A DNA stretch of 34,833 bases. It comes from Phycisphaerales bacterium. GTDB lineage: Bacteria > Planctomycetota > Phycisphaerae > Phycisphaerales > UBA1924. Location of the stretch: assembly GCA_020849105.1 (NCBI GenBank), contig JADLGW010000010.1:1-34833 (forward strand), in the 5' to 3' direction. Under the pieces are notes generated by a model, which saw nothing but the letters and a program-made list of their open reading frames with translations, was not told the DNA's origin and ran no database searches. Shown one piece after another: positions 15,519 through 24,201 of the stretch. The position numbers and the translations under genes were made by a program. How positions within the stretch are numbered: the stretch's first letter is position 1; every line of letters begins with the position of its first letter.

Positions 15519-17993
15519 ATGCTGCCAAGACAAGACGCCGTGGCCCGACGCTCGCAAGAACAGGTCGCTCACCACCGCATCAACGGCCCTGAGGCGCACC
15601 GCTGGGCCGCGGGTTACGGTCCCATCCAACACTCGGCGGAGACCCAGGCCCGGGTGGTCGCGATGGCGGAAGCCCTGGCCGCCCGCGGGAACGATGGGGA
15701 CGGCGTGCCACTGTTCGATGTGCTCCATGCCGCGGATCGGGTGGCCAGCGCCGCGATGTGGCTCGTGGTTCACGAGACCTACGCGCGGAACGTCTATCTG
15801 GACGGCCGGGAGCTGGCCGCCGGGGACTTCAAGCCCCAGCCCGAGGGACACACGGGCGGGTCGCTCAACATGGTGCCCGCCTACGCCGGATACATGGCGA
15901 TCAACGCCCTCACCGGCCTGACACGGTCCTGGGTCATGGGACAGGGGCACTGCGTCGCCGCCATCGACAGCATCAACCTGCTGTTGGACAACATGATGCC
16001 GGCCCACGCGGAGCGCTACGCCCTCACGGACGAGGGGCTGAGCCGTTACGTCCGGGACTTCTACTCCTACCGGCTGGGAGCAGACGGCAAACAGGATTCG
16101 CCCCTGGGCAGTCACGTCAACGCGCACTCGGCGGGGGGGCTGGCCGAAGGAGGCTACCTCGGCTTTGTGGAGTTGCAGTACGTCCACATGCCACTACCCG
16201 GTGAGCGACTGGTGGCTTTCTTGAGCGACGGTGCGTTCGAGGAGCAGCGCGGCAGCGACTGGACGCCGCGTTGGTGGCGGTCCGCTGACAGCGGCCTGGT
16301 GACGCCCATCATGATCAAGAACGGTCGGCGCATCGACCAGCGGACGACCATGTCTCAGCACGGGGGGACCGACTGGTTCGTCCGGCATCTGCTGCTCAAT
16401 GGCTTCGACCCGATCGTCTTCGACGGCCGGGATCCGGCGGCCTTCACCTGGGCCGTCTGGGAAATGGAGAGCCGGCTGGAAGCGGCCGCCGAGGCGATAC
16501 GAACCGGCAGGGCGCAATATCCGGTACCGTTGCCTTACGGGGTTGCCGTGGCCCCCAAAGGGGCCGGGTTCTATGGGGAGGGGACCAACCTGGCCCACAA
16601 CCTCCCTCTGATGGCCAACCCGCATACCGACGCAGCCGCCGCCCGGCACTTCAATGAGAGCGCCCGCCGCCTATGGGTGCCCCTACCGGAACTTCGGGAC
16701 GCGGCGACTAAGCTCCGGCACCACGGGCGCTCCAACCGCCCGCGGGAGAAGGACCACCCCCTCGCCAACCGGCAGGTGCGGTTGCAAACGGTCCCGCCGC
16801 TCGCGTTCCGGCCCGTCCCGCGGGGCCGCCGGGATTCTTCGCGGTGGACCCGGTCCTCCCCTATGTCGGCGATAGACGACACCTTCCTGGCCGCCGTCCA
16901 GGCCAACCCCCACCTCAGACCTCGAGTGGGCAACCCCGACGAGATGCGTTCCAATCGGCTGGTGCGGACGCTGGAAGCGCTCAAGTTCCGCGTAACTGAC
17001 CCAGAGCCGGGCATCCCGGAAGACGTTCATGGCGCCGTCGTCACGGCACTCAACGAGGAGGCTGTGGCCTGCGCGGCCTTGGCCAACAAGGGCGGCATCA
17101 ACCTGATCCACACCTACGAGGCGTTCGGCCCCAAGATGCAAGGAGTGTTGCGCCAGGAGATTATCTTCGCCGAACACTGCCGTGACGCGGGCCGCCGACA
17201 GGGCTGGCTCTCGGTGCCGCTCGTCCTCACCTCCCACACCTGGGAGAACGCCAAGAACGAGCTTTCCCACCAGGACCCATCCCTGGCCGAGGCGCTGCTG
17301 GGTGAACATTCCGACGTCGCACGGGTGGTGTTCGTCCCCGACTTCAACACCGCGGCCGTCACCCTTCGGGGTCTGTATCAAACGCACGGTCAGATCTGGG
17401 CGCTGGTGGTGCCCAAGACGCCCGTGGTGCCCGACCTTTTCACTCCGGAAGAAGCGGCATGTCTGTTGGAACAGGGCGCGCTACGCCTGGACTGGGCGGG
17501 TCACGAGGCGGGGCGGCAACGGTTGATACTGACGGCCGTGGGCGCCTACCAGTTGGAGGAAGTGCTGAAAGCCTCAGCGCGACTGGTTGAACGGGACCTG
17601 CCCCACACGGTGGTCTACCTGCTGGAGCCGGGCCGGTTCCGGAAACCCCGGACGGCGGGGGAAGAGGGCCACGCGGCGGCGGCCAGGCTGCGCGACGAGC
17701 TTTACTCGCCAGCCGTCCCGCACCGCCTTTTCGTCAGCCACACCCGCCCGGAACCCCTCTTGGGGGTCTTGGAGCCACTTCACACCGGCTCCGGCAAGTC
17801 GGTGGCCCTCGGCTTCCTGGGCAAAGGTGGCACCCTCACCACTTCCGGCTTGCTATTCATCAACGGCTGCACTTGGGCCCATGTGCTGTCGCGGATCGCC
17901 CCGATGCTCGGGTTGGCCCGGGAGAACTTGTTAACCGCTGAGGAACTGGCCGCCTTGGACAACAGGACGACGCCGGAAGGCGTCATCATCTGA
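15519..17993 (+). CDS. Divergent phosphoketolase (Xfp-like TPP enzyme)
   Basis: 824 residues, the usual phosphoketolase size. ATG 15519 is preferred because GGAGG lies 5 bases ahead; ATG 15507 has no site. The order of family blocks is kept. His111 (EGHTGGSLN) and His144 (GQGHC) match the two active-site histidines; Asp237 and Asn268 match the TPP-metal ligands; GGLAEGGYLGF and the PYR-domain YEAF (Glu534) are also present. The canonical GDGEAETG block is changed to LSDGAFEE, and KGWTGP to KGAGFYGEG. It should cleave xylulose-5-P or fructose-6-P to acetyl phosphate, feeding AckA encoded just upstream. Substrate preference is uncertain because this is a side branch; some members carry odd database names such as xylulose-5-phosphate 3-epimerase. 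Confidence 0.88.
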   Translation: MLPRQDAVARRSQEQVAHHRINGPEAHRWAAGYGPIQHSAETQARVVAMAEALAARGNDGDGVPLFDVLHAADRVASAAMWLVVHETYARNVYLDGRELAAGDFKPQPEGHTGGSLNMVPAYAGYMAINALTGLTRSWVMGQGHCVAAIDSINLLLDNMMPAHAERYALTDEGLSRYVRDFYSYRLGADGKQDSPLGSHVNAHSAGGLAEGGYLGFVELQYVHMPLPGERLVAFLSDGAFEEQRGSDWTPRWWRSADSGLVTPIMIKNGRRIDQRTTMSQHGGTDWFVRHLLLNGFDPIVFDGRDPAAFTWAVWEMESRLEAAAEAIRTGRAQYPVPLPYGVAVAPKGAGFYGEGTNLAHNLPLMANPHTDAAAARHFNESARRLWVPLPELRDAATKLRHHGRSNRPREKDHPLANRQVRLQTVPPLAFRPVPRGRRDSSRWTRSSPMSAIDDTFLAAVQANPHLRPRVGNPDEMRSNRLVRTLEALKFRVTDPEPGIPEDVHGAVVTALNEEAVACAALANKGGINLIHTYEAFGPKMQGVLRQEIIFAEHCRDAGRRQGWLSVPLVLTSHTWENAKNELSHQDPSLAEALLGEHSDVARVVFVPDFNTAAVTLRGLYQTHGQIWALVVPKTPVVPDLFTPEEAACLLEQGALRLDWAGHEAGRQRLILTAVGAYQLEEVLKASARLVERDLPHTVVYLLEPGRFRKPRTAGEEGHAAAARLRDELYSPAVPHRLFVSHTRPEPLLGVLEPLHTGSGKSVALGFLGKGGTLTTSGLLFINGCTWAHVLSRIAPMLGLARENLLTAEELAALDNRTTPEGVII

Positions 17994-18079
17994 CTGGCCG
18001 GGCCGCCGAGTTGGAGTGGGTGTCCCGTTCGTAGTGGGAAGTTGAGCCACGCCGCGTGAGCGTGGAGGATGGCGGCTCC

Positions 18080-20653
18080 ATGGGCGTCTGGTCGCGTCAA
18101 CGACCGGACTCCCGCCTGAGGGAGGTCGCTCCAAGGCTCGCGAACCGCCACAGGCTATTTTTGTTCATGGCTTTTCGGCAGGTGCCATTCCAACGACTGA
18201 CGGGGCACCTGTCGCCGACCGACGGGCTCCGCGAGCCGGAAGCGGCGCAGCGGTTGCGGCAGTACGGTCCCAACGAGATCGTGGAGTCGCCACCGCATCC
18301 GTGGTGGTCGCTGGTCAGCGACACCGCAAAGGACCCGATGCTCTGGTTCTTTGGCGCGACGTCAGGTGTCTATGCCCTGGTAGGGCAGCGAACCGAAGCC
18401 TTGACCCTGCTGGTCGCAATCGCCCCGCTCGTGGTGATGGACCTGTATCTGCACCGCCGCACCCGGGCATCCACCACGGGATTGAGTTCTCGCTTGGCCA
18501 CCAGAGCGAGCGTCATCCGTGACGGCGCCGAGCGGGATGTGCCGGTGACCGACCTGGTGCCCGGTGATCTGGTCGTGCTGAAGCCGAACGATCCCGTGCC
18601 GGCCGACGGCGTCCTCGCGGCCGCCACCGGAATGCAGGCGGACGAATCGGTTCTCACCGGAGAGGCGTTTCCGGTGACGAAGTCACCGCTGGCGGCCGCG
18701 CCTCTTGACGACCGAGAGCACCCGATAGACGAGGCCCACTGGGTCTTCGCCGGCACGCGCGTGCTCACGGGCGAGTGCCGTTTCTGGGTCGTCCACACGG
18801 GCGCTGAAACGCTCTACGGCGAGATCGTGCGATCGGCGGTTCAGAGTTCTCATGAAAGCACACCGCTCCAAGCGGCGATCCGCCACCTGGTCCTCATCCT
18901 CCTCGGCGTTGCCGTGGCCATGTGCGTGGTGCTCGCCGCCATCCGGCTGTACCAGGGTCACGGATGGCTGGACGCGGCGATCAGCGCGGTGACCCTCGCG
19001 ACCGCGGCCATGCCGGAGGAGTTCCCGGTCGTGTTCTCGTTCTTCCTCGGGGTGGGGGTGTACCGGCTGGCCAAGCGGCAGGCGCTGGTTCGCCGTGCCG
19101 TGACCGTGGAGAACATTGGCCGGGTGACATGCATCTGCTCCGACAAGACCGGCACGATCACGGAGGGGCGACTGAGGCTTGCGCACATGCTTCCGCGCCA
19201 GGGGGTGTCTGAAAGCGAGGTGCTCGCGGTTGCCGCATTCGCCTCGCGCAGCGAGAGCGGCGATCCGATGGACGAGGCCATCATCGAGTCGGCCCAGCAA
19301 GCTGGGGTGCCCCAGAGCCACACCCGTCTCGCATTGTTTCCCTTCACCGAAGACCGCAAGAAAGAAACCGCGATCTCGCGCGCCCCGGATGGCAAGGTCT
19401 ATTCAGCGACCAAAGGGGCGGCCGAGGTGGTGCTCTCGCAATCGGTCCTTGATTCCGACGAGCGAGCCGCATGGCTGTCGAGGATCGAAGCCCTAGCAGC
19501 AGACGCGCACAAAGTGATCGCCGTGGCGTCCTGCGCCATCGATGGCGTGCTGGAGCCGATGGCCGAGCCCGCGTCCGGATTGCGGTTCCTAGGGCTCCTG
19601 GCCTTCGAGGACCCGGTGCGGGACGGTGTTCCGGAGGCCGTGGAAGCGTGCAGGGCGGCGGGCATTCGAACGATCATGGTCACGGGCGATCACCCTGCCA
19701 CTGCGACCGCGGTGGCGCGAGAGATTGGGCTCTTCGACGGCGGCGTGCGCCTGTTGACGGGCGAGCAGATGGAGATCGCGGCAAGCGAGGGCGGGGACCT
19801 GCTGAGCGTCGATGTTGTCGCCCGCGCCAAGCCGGCACAGAAGCTGCTCCTCGTCCGCACGCTCCAGAAGCACGGCCAAATCGTGGCCGTGACAGGCGAC
19901 GGGGTCAACGATGTGCCGGCGCTGCAGGCCGCCGACATCGGGGTTGCGATGGGCGAGCGCGGGACGCGCAGCGCGCGCGAGGTCGCCTCGATCGTCCTGC
20001 TCGACGACAACTTCCGCACGATCGTGGGCGCGGTGGCCGAAGGCCGCCAGCTGTTCCGCAACCTTCAGAAGAGCTTCCACTACCTGCTGGTGGTGCACAT
20101 CCCGCTGGTGCTCACGGCGGCCATCATCCCCTTGGCGGGGTTCCCTCTGCTCTACCTGCCGGTCCACATCGTGTGGCTCGAGATGATCCTTCACCCCACC
20201 GCGATGCTGGTGTTCCAAGGCCTGCCGGCGCGAGGAAATATGCCGCCAGCCCTTCCTCGTGGCCGGGCGAGGTTCTTTGATGCCGTGGACTGGACCAGCA
20301 TTGGGTCGAGCAGCCTGCTGCTCACGCTCTTTGTTGGCTTCGGCTATCTCCGGAGTGTCCAGGGTGGCAACGTCGAGCACGGCCGCGCGATGGCGATCGC
20401 GGTCCTCACGTTGGGGAGTGCAGCGGTCACCGCCCAGCTCAGCGGCCTTCGGACCGTGGCAGCCCGCACAATGTTCGTCATCACCGTCGGACTGAGCGTG
20501 CTCCTGATCCAGACGCCGCGTCTGGACAGGCTGGTCCACCTGCAGGGACTGCACTGGGACGACTGGGCGCTGGCGGCCGTCGCGGCGGCAGCCGTGGGTC
20601 TCGTCCCGGCGGTCGTTGCGAGGATCGCCGGGAGGCTGTCGCGCCGTGCGTAA
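18080..20653 (+). CDS. Cation-translocating P-type ATPase (HAD-IC, P2-like)
   Basis: About 857 residues. The start is uncertain: ATG 18080 has GGAGG at a rather long 11 bases; GTG 18056 and ATG 18167 are alternatives. Order: N-terminal cation ATPase domain (AAQRLRQYGPNEI), first helices, actuator LTGEAFPV, M4 motif AAMPEEFPVVF, phosphorylation site CSDKTGTIT (about Asp355), KGAAEVVL in the nucleotide domain, TGDHPATA, TGDGVNDVPAL, then C-terminal helices. PEEFP in place of PEGLP is a known bacterial subgroup. The ion is not defined by motif (Ca, Mg, Na or H are possible). Compact CtpF-like pumps of this kind are members of hypoxia regulons. A half-match to the shared motif (GGGAAGTT, 18036-18043) precedes it. 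Confidence 0.92.
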   Translation: MGVWSRQRPDSRLREVAPRLANRHRLFLFMAFRQVPFQRLTGHLSPTDGLREPEAAQRLRQYGPNEIVESPPHPWWSLVSDTAKDPMLWFFGATSGVYALVGQRTEALTLLVAIAPLVVMDLYLHRRTRASTTGLSSRLATRASVIRDGAERDVPVTDLVPGDLVVLKPNDPVPADGVLAAATGMQADESVLTGEAFPVTKSPLAAAPLDDREHPIDEAHWVFAGTRVLTGECRFWVVHTGAETLYGEIVRSAVQSSHESTPLQAAIRHLVLILLGVAVAMCVVLAAIRLYQGHGWLDAAISAVTLATAAMPEEFPVVFSFFLGVGVYRLAKRQALVRRAVTVENIGRVTCICSDKTGTITEGRLRLAHMLPRQGVSESEVLAVAAFASRSESGDPMDEAIIESAQQAGVPQSHTRLALFPFTEDRKKETAISRAPDGKVYSATKGAAEVVLSQSVLDSDERAAWLSRIEALAADAHKVIAVASCAIDGVLEPMAEPASGLRFLGLLAFEDPVRDGVPEAVEACRAAGIRTIMVTGDHPATATAVAREIGLFDGGVRLLTGEQMEIAASEGGDLLSVDVVARAKPAQKLLLVRTLQKHGQIVAVTGDGVNDVPALQAADIGVAMGERGTRSAREVASIVLLDDNFRTIVGAVAEGRQLFRNLQKSFHYLLVVHIPLVLTAAIIPLAGFPLLYLPVHIVWLEMILHPTAMLVFQGLPARGNMPPALPRGRARFFDAVDWTSIGSSSLLLTLFVGFGYLRSVQGGNVEHGRAMAIAVLTLGSAAVTAQLSGLRTVAARTMFVITVGLSVLLIQTPRLDRLVHLQGLHWDDWALAAVAAAAVGLVPAVVARIAGRLSRRA

Positions 20654-20720
20654 GGGGGCGGTCGGGCGAACTGCCGAAGCACGGGCGCGAAGATCCGGTT
20701 GACGACCACCGAATGCTGCG

Positions 20721-21359
20721 CTAATGGGGCATCTTGTCCGCGACCTCCCGCTGGAACTGCTCCGCGGTCATGGTCTGGTCGAGAACGGGCAGCAGCACCT
20801 GCTCCTCGATCTCGAAGTGCCCGAGCAACAGGCCGGTCAGGTGATGCGCGGTGAGCGCGAAGGCCGCGGCGTCGGGCGTGCGCTGGGACGCCTCCTTGTC
20901 GAGGGCCGCGATCAGTCGTTCCACAATGCGATGCTCGTAGATGGGCACGGCCGTCAACCGGCTGCCCGGGCCGCTCTCCCGCTGCACGACCGGGTAGAGC
21001 ACGCGCTCTTCATCGGCGGCGTGGGCCGCGATGTGCTCCTTGAGGAACGTGACGGCCCGCTGCATTGTTCTGCGCTGCTCCTCGGGGGATTGCCCGCGGA
21101 GGGCGACCGCCATCGCGTCGATATGGCCCAGATGTTCGATGATCTCGGCGTGATGAGCGCGGAACGCGTCAGTCGGCCGAGCTGCCGAGTCCGGCTGGTT
21201 GTGCGCCGACGCCGATCCGGGCCCGGAGCCCGGGGCTGTGGCGGCACATCCCGCGGCCGCCAGGAGTACGGAGAGGCCCATCAGGGGGCGCGCCGCGATC
21301 CGCGCCCATTGCATGGACACACTGGACTTGCCGGATCGAGAGATTGTCGCTTTGGTCAT
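20721..21359 (-). CDS. Hemerythrin-domain lipoprotein
   Basis: 212 residues from ATG 21359, set by GAGGAG in the complement; an upstream extension to 21458 would overlap the cytochrome b gene and is not protein-like. Residues 17-38 form a signal peptide ending in a lipobox (VLLAAAGC, Cys38), so the protein should be lipid-anchored outside the inner membrane. Residues about 62-195 form a hemerythrin four-helix bundle: FRAHHAEIIEHLGHID, FLKEHIAAHAADEERVLYP, IYEHRIVERL and HHLTGLLLGHFEIEEQVLLP supply the His/Glu ligands of a di-iron site. Likely role: O2 or NO binding or sensing, or iron handling. Second gene of an operon with the cytochrome b. Confidence 0.88.
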   Translation of the reverse strand: MTKATISRSGKSSVSMQWARIAARPLMGLSVLLAAAGCAATAPGSGPGSASAHNQPDSAARPTDAFRAHHAEIIEHLGHIDAMAVALRGQSPEEQRRTMQRAVTFLKEHIAAHAADEERVLYPVVQRESGPGSRLTAVPIYEHRIVERLIAALDKEASQRTPDAAAFALTAHHLTGLLLGHFEIEEQVLLPVLDQTMTAEQFQREVADKMPH

Positions 21360-21417
21360 GTCATCGCTCCTCATAGGTGGTTCAGCCGCACCCCGGTTGG
21401 GCGCATCGTCTAGAAAC

Positions 21418-22140
21418 TCAATGGCCATCGTGATCGCGGTGTTGGCGGTCACCGCCATCGTGCGCCTCGCCGAGTTGCAGGCTCACGCCAAGCGCGGGGA
21501 CCGTGGTCGAGCGCGTCGCCGGGTCATAGGCGTTGACCAACGCGGCGGTCCACGCCCCGGTGATCAGGAGGAACACCGCCGCAGCCAGCGGGCGCGACGA
21601 GCGGATGCCGTCGGACTCGGGCACGCTCTTGTGGCCGTGGACCATACCGGCGGTGATGTTCTCGCGGTGACGAAGCGAATGCACGATGACGCCCAGCACA
21701 TGCACGCCCGCCACGGCGATCATCGCCCACACCAGCACCTCATGTACGCCCTTGACACCCTCATTGCCCCGCCCCAGCATCACGCCCGTCACGGCCAGCC
21801 CCAGCATGAGGGCGAGCATCGCAAAGATGGCGTACGCGGAGCCGGGGTTGTGCCCGGCGAATCGAGTTCCGCGCCCGGTCACGACGCCCTTGAGATACCC
21901 GGCGACGGCGCCCGGGCCGTACGCGAAGGAGCCGAACCGCGCATGGCGCGAGCCCACAAAACCCCAGACCACGCGGAGCACGAGCATTAGCCCCAGCGCC
22001 AGCCCGATGATCCCGTGGTAGGGGAACAGCGGGCTGTCATCGCCCAGGCCCAGGGCGATCACCGCCGCCGCGATGAAGCCCCCGGCGAAAAGCCAGTGGA
22101 AGAGGCGGGTCGGAAGGTCCCAGACGAGAGTGCGGTCCAT
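21418..22140 (-). CDS. Membrane-bound b-type cytochrome (cytochrome b561 / HupC-like)
   Basis: 240 residues. The four-helix diheme cytochrome b plan is visible, with His residues at helix ends: TRLFHWLFAGG (His15), PLFPYHGIIGLALG (His42), KGVHEVLVWAMIAVAG, and VHVLGVIVHSLRHREN. After residue 175 comes an extra C-terminal helix (PLAAAVFLLITGAWTAALV) and a His/Asp-rich tail (DRQHRDHDGH). It should pass electrons between the quinone pool and a periplasmic partner. The following hemerythrin lipoprotein (58-base gap) is the obvious candidate partner. Motif copy 2 sits 83-99 bases upstream of its start. Confidence 0.88.
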   Translation of the reverse strand: MDRTLVWDLPTRLFHWLFAGGFIAAAVIALGLGDDSPLFPYHGIIGLALGLMLVLRVVWGFVGSRHARFGSFAYGPGAVAGYLKGVVTGRGTRFAGHNPGSAYAIFAMLALMLGLAVTGVMLGRGNEGVKGVHEVLVWAMIAVAGVHVLGVIVHSLRHRENITAGMVHGHKSVPESDGIRSSRPLAAAVFLLITGAWTAALVNAYDPATRSTTVPALGVSLQLGEAHDGGDRQHRDHDGH

Positions 22141-22222
22141 GAGTCGCTCCGTGCGGGTGGAGTTCGTGGTAGCGGCGATACTCGACCCTCCGGAGCATTG
22201 TCGCCGGGTGCATCGGCGTCAT

Positions 22223-22239
22223 CGCGGAAACTTCCCCTA
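22223..22239 (-). promoter_or_regulatory. 17-bp shared motif, copy 2 (cytochrome b-hemerythrin)
   Basis: CGCGGAAACTTCCCCTA on the plus strand; read towards the cytochrome b gene it is TAGGGGAAGTTTCCGCG. It lies 83-99 bases upstream of that start codon and touches the stop codon of the ABC ATPase gene (22237-22239). Sixteen of 17 bases match copy 1 and 16 of 17 match copy 3. Confidence 0.7.
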
Positions 22240-22962
22240 ACCCGCCGACCTTTGCCCGAGCACGCTCGCGTGCGTCGTCTGTGTCAGCACACCATCCTCC
22301 ATTTCGTAGATGGTGTCGAACACGTCGAGCGCGCGATGATCGTGCGTCACGACGATCACGGCCGTGCCGTGCGTGTGGGACACATCGCGGAAGAGCTGCA
22401 TCACCTGTCGCCCGCGCACGCTGTCGAGGGCGGCGGTGGGCTCGTCGGCGAGGATGAGACTGGGCTGGTTCGCCAGGGCGCGGGCGACGGTCACGCGCTG
22501 CTGCTCACCGCCGGAGAGTTGCGTGGGCATGTTGAGGGACCGCGCCCCCACTCCCAGCTCGCCCAGCAACTCCATCGCTCGGCGGCGGGCGACGGACGGA
22601 GCCTTCCCGACCAGTTCGCCCACGACCTGCACGTTCTCGACCGCGCTGAGGAACGGGATCAGGTTGGATTTCTGGAACACGAAGCCGATGTGCTCGCGGC
22701 GGAACCGGCGCAGGTCGCCCAGCGAATCGGGGCCGTCCTGTATGAGCCGCCCGCCGATGGCTACGCTTCCGCGCGTGGGTGGGTTGATGAGCCCCACGCA
22801 GAGGAGGAAGGTGGACTTGCCCGCGCCGCTGGGGCCGAGCAGCGCGACCACTTCGCCTCGCCGGACGCGCATGGTCGCATCGCGCATGGCGACGACCTCG
22901 GTGTGCCCGTGCCCGTACACCTTGGTCAGTCCGCTCGCTTCAAGTGCCAAGGGCTCGCCCAT
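22237..22962 (-). CDS. ABC transporter ATPase (MacB/DevA/LolD type)
   Basis: 241 residues with all ABC motifs: Walker A LLGPSGAGKST (about 41-51), Q-loop FVFQKSN, signature LSGGEQQRVTVARAL, Walker B LILADEPTAALD, H-loop VVTHDHR. The sequence type (FQKSNLIPFLSAVENV) is that of ATPases pairing with FtsX-like permeases rather than importers. It is the last gene of an operon running HlyD adaptor, FtsX permease, ATPase on the minus strand, 27 bases after the permease. The complex would use ATP in the cytoplasm to drive export of a small molecule, lipid or peptide across the envelope. Substrate unknown. Confidence 0.95.
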   Translation of the reverse strand: MGEPLALEASGLTKVYGHGHTEVVAMRDATMRVRRGEVVALLGPSGAGKSTFLLCVGLINPPTRGSVAIGGRLIQDGPDSLGDLRRFRREHIGFVFQKSNLIPFLSAVENVQVVGELVGKAPSVARRRAMELLGELGVGARSLNMPTQLSGGEQQRVTVARALANQPSLILADEPTAALDSVRGRQVMQLFRDVSHTHGTAVIVVTHDHRALDVFDTIYEMEDGVLTQTTHASVLGQRSAG

Positions 22963-22989
22963 GCCGCTGCGGTCCTCCCTTCGCTCGCC

Positions 22990-24201
22990 TCAGCCGATCG
23001 CCTCGTTGGGTGCGACCCGCATCGCCTTCCAGATTCCCAAGAGGCTCGCGACGACCGAGATCAACAGAACGATCCCCGCGACGCGAAGCAGGTCGTCGTT
23101 TGTGACGAGCACACGCCGGGGGAAGAGCGGGAAGAGCCGCATACCAATCAGGTAGCCCACGCCGTAGGCCAGTGCGCCCATGATGAGGGACTGCTGCAGG
23201 ATCAGGCCCATGATGGTGCGGTTCGGTGCACCGATGAGTTTCAAGAGGGCGATGGGGTGGAGTTTGTCGAGCGTCAGCGTGTAGATGATGAGCGCCATGA
23301 TGACCGCCGAGATGATCGTGAGCAGCACGCGGAAGAGAAGGATCTGGCGGCGGGCGCGATCGACGCTTCCCTTGAGCAGGAGTTCCTCCTGCTGCGTGGC
23401 GGTGTAGACCGTGACATCACCCCAGCCGCCCATGATCCGCTGCACATTGGCCGGGTCTACCCCCGGGGCCAGCCCGGCGATCACCGCGCTGATCGCTGGG
23501 CCGGGGAGCGCCGCGATGTCACGGGAGGTGCCCGCGGCTCGCTCAAGGACGCGTGGCTGTGTGCGTCCGAAGTCGATCGCATCCGCCCGGGCTCGTCGGG
23601 CCCGACGCTCGAGCCGAATCGATTCGCCGGGTTCGTCAAACTGGATGGCCTGGGCGTCGCGGCTAGTGAAGCACGCAATCCCGTCGCCCCCCGACGCAAC
23701 CAACCAGCGTGTCAGCCCGACGACCGTGTACGTGTCCTTGGCCAGACGGAGTTTCTCACCGAGTGCGAGGCCCAGGGACTCGTCGGCGATCATCTCGAAG
23801 TGGTTCTGCGCGAGCGGACGGCCCGCGACGAGCGGTAAGCCCTCACCCTTATCGATGGGCCAACCCAGCCCCAGCACGCCCATGCGCAGGGGCTTCCCGC
23901 GGTGCTCCCGCTGGATGGTGTGGAAGACAAACTCCTTGGCCCCGTGGATTCCGGGCACCGTCGCCACGCGGTCAACGACGCTGCGAGGCAGTCGAGAGAT
24001 CTCGGCGAACGGCCCGCGCGTATCGCGCTGCACGACCCACACGTCGGCTCCCACACCTCGCGTGACGACCAGCGCATCATCGACCAGCCCGCGGTAGATC
24101 CCGCCCATGCCCAGAACGACCATGAGCAACATGCCAATGCCGATGGTTGTCAGAGCAAACCGACCGGAGTTGCGGCGGATGTCGCGTATGGCAAGGTTCA
24201 T
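22990..24201 (-). CDS. FtsX-like ABC permease (DevC/MacB type)
   Basis: 403 residues. One N-terminal helix (FALTTIGIGMLLMVVLGMGGI), a large extracytoplasmic domain (about 40-285), and three C-terminal helices (LLTIISAVIMALIIYTL, IMGALAYGVGYLIGMRL, VAGIVLLISVVASLLGIW) ending in the coupling-type APNEAIG. This is the MacB/DevC topology. Its start overlaps the adaptor stop by 4 bases (ATGA at 24198-24201), so translation is coupled. It should form the membrane core of the exporter with the HlyD-like adaptor and the ATPase. A dedicated outer-membrane factor is not present in the window. Confidence 0.92.
   Translation of the reverse strand: MNLAIRDIRRNSGRFALTTIGIGMLLMVVLGMGGIYRGLVDDALVVTRGVGADVWVVQRDTRGPFAEISRLPRSVVDRVATVPGIHGAKEFVFHTIQREHRGKPLRMGVLGLGWPIDKGEGLPLVAGRPLAQNHFEMIADESLGLALGEKLRLAKDTYTVVGLTRWLVASGGDGIACFTSRDAQAIQFDEPGESIRLERRARRARADAIDFGRTQPRVLERAAGTSRDIAALPGPAISAVIAGLAPGVDPANVQRIMGGWGDVTVYTATQQEELLLKGSVDRARRQILLFRVLLTIISAVIMALIIYTLTLDKLHPIALLKLIGAPNRTIMGLILQQSLIMGALAYGVGYLIGMRLFPLFPRRVLVTNDDLLRVAGIVLLISVVASLLGIWKAMRVAPNEAIG

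Noticed and set aside
18036..18043. GGGAAGTT before the second P-type ATPase as a full motif copy
   Set aside because: Eight bases match the centre but the TTTCC-CGC side is lost; kept only as a weak half-site note.
19000..19040. PEEFP in place of PEGLP in the second P-type ATPase as a novel feature
   Set aside because: It is a known variant of a bacterial P-type ATPase subgroup and not a sign of inactivity; DKTGT and GDGVND are intact.
22015..23838. A 607-residue plus-strand open frame
   Set aside because: Antisense to the ABC ATPase and FtsX genes, which have intact motifs; the product is low-complexity and has no recognisable domain.
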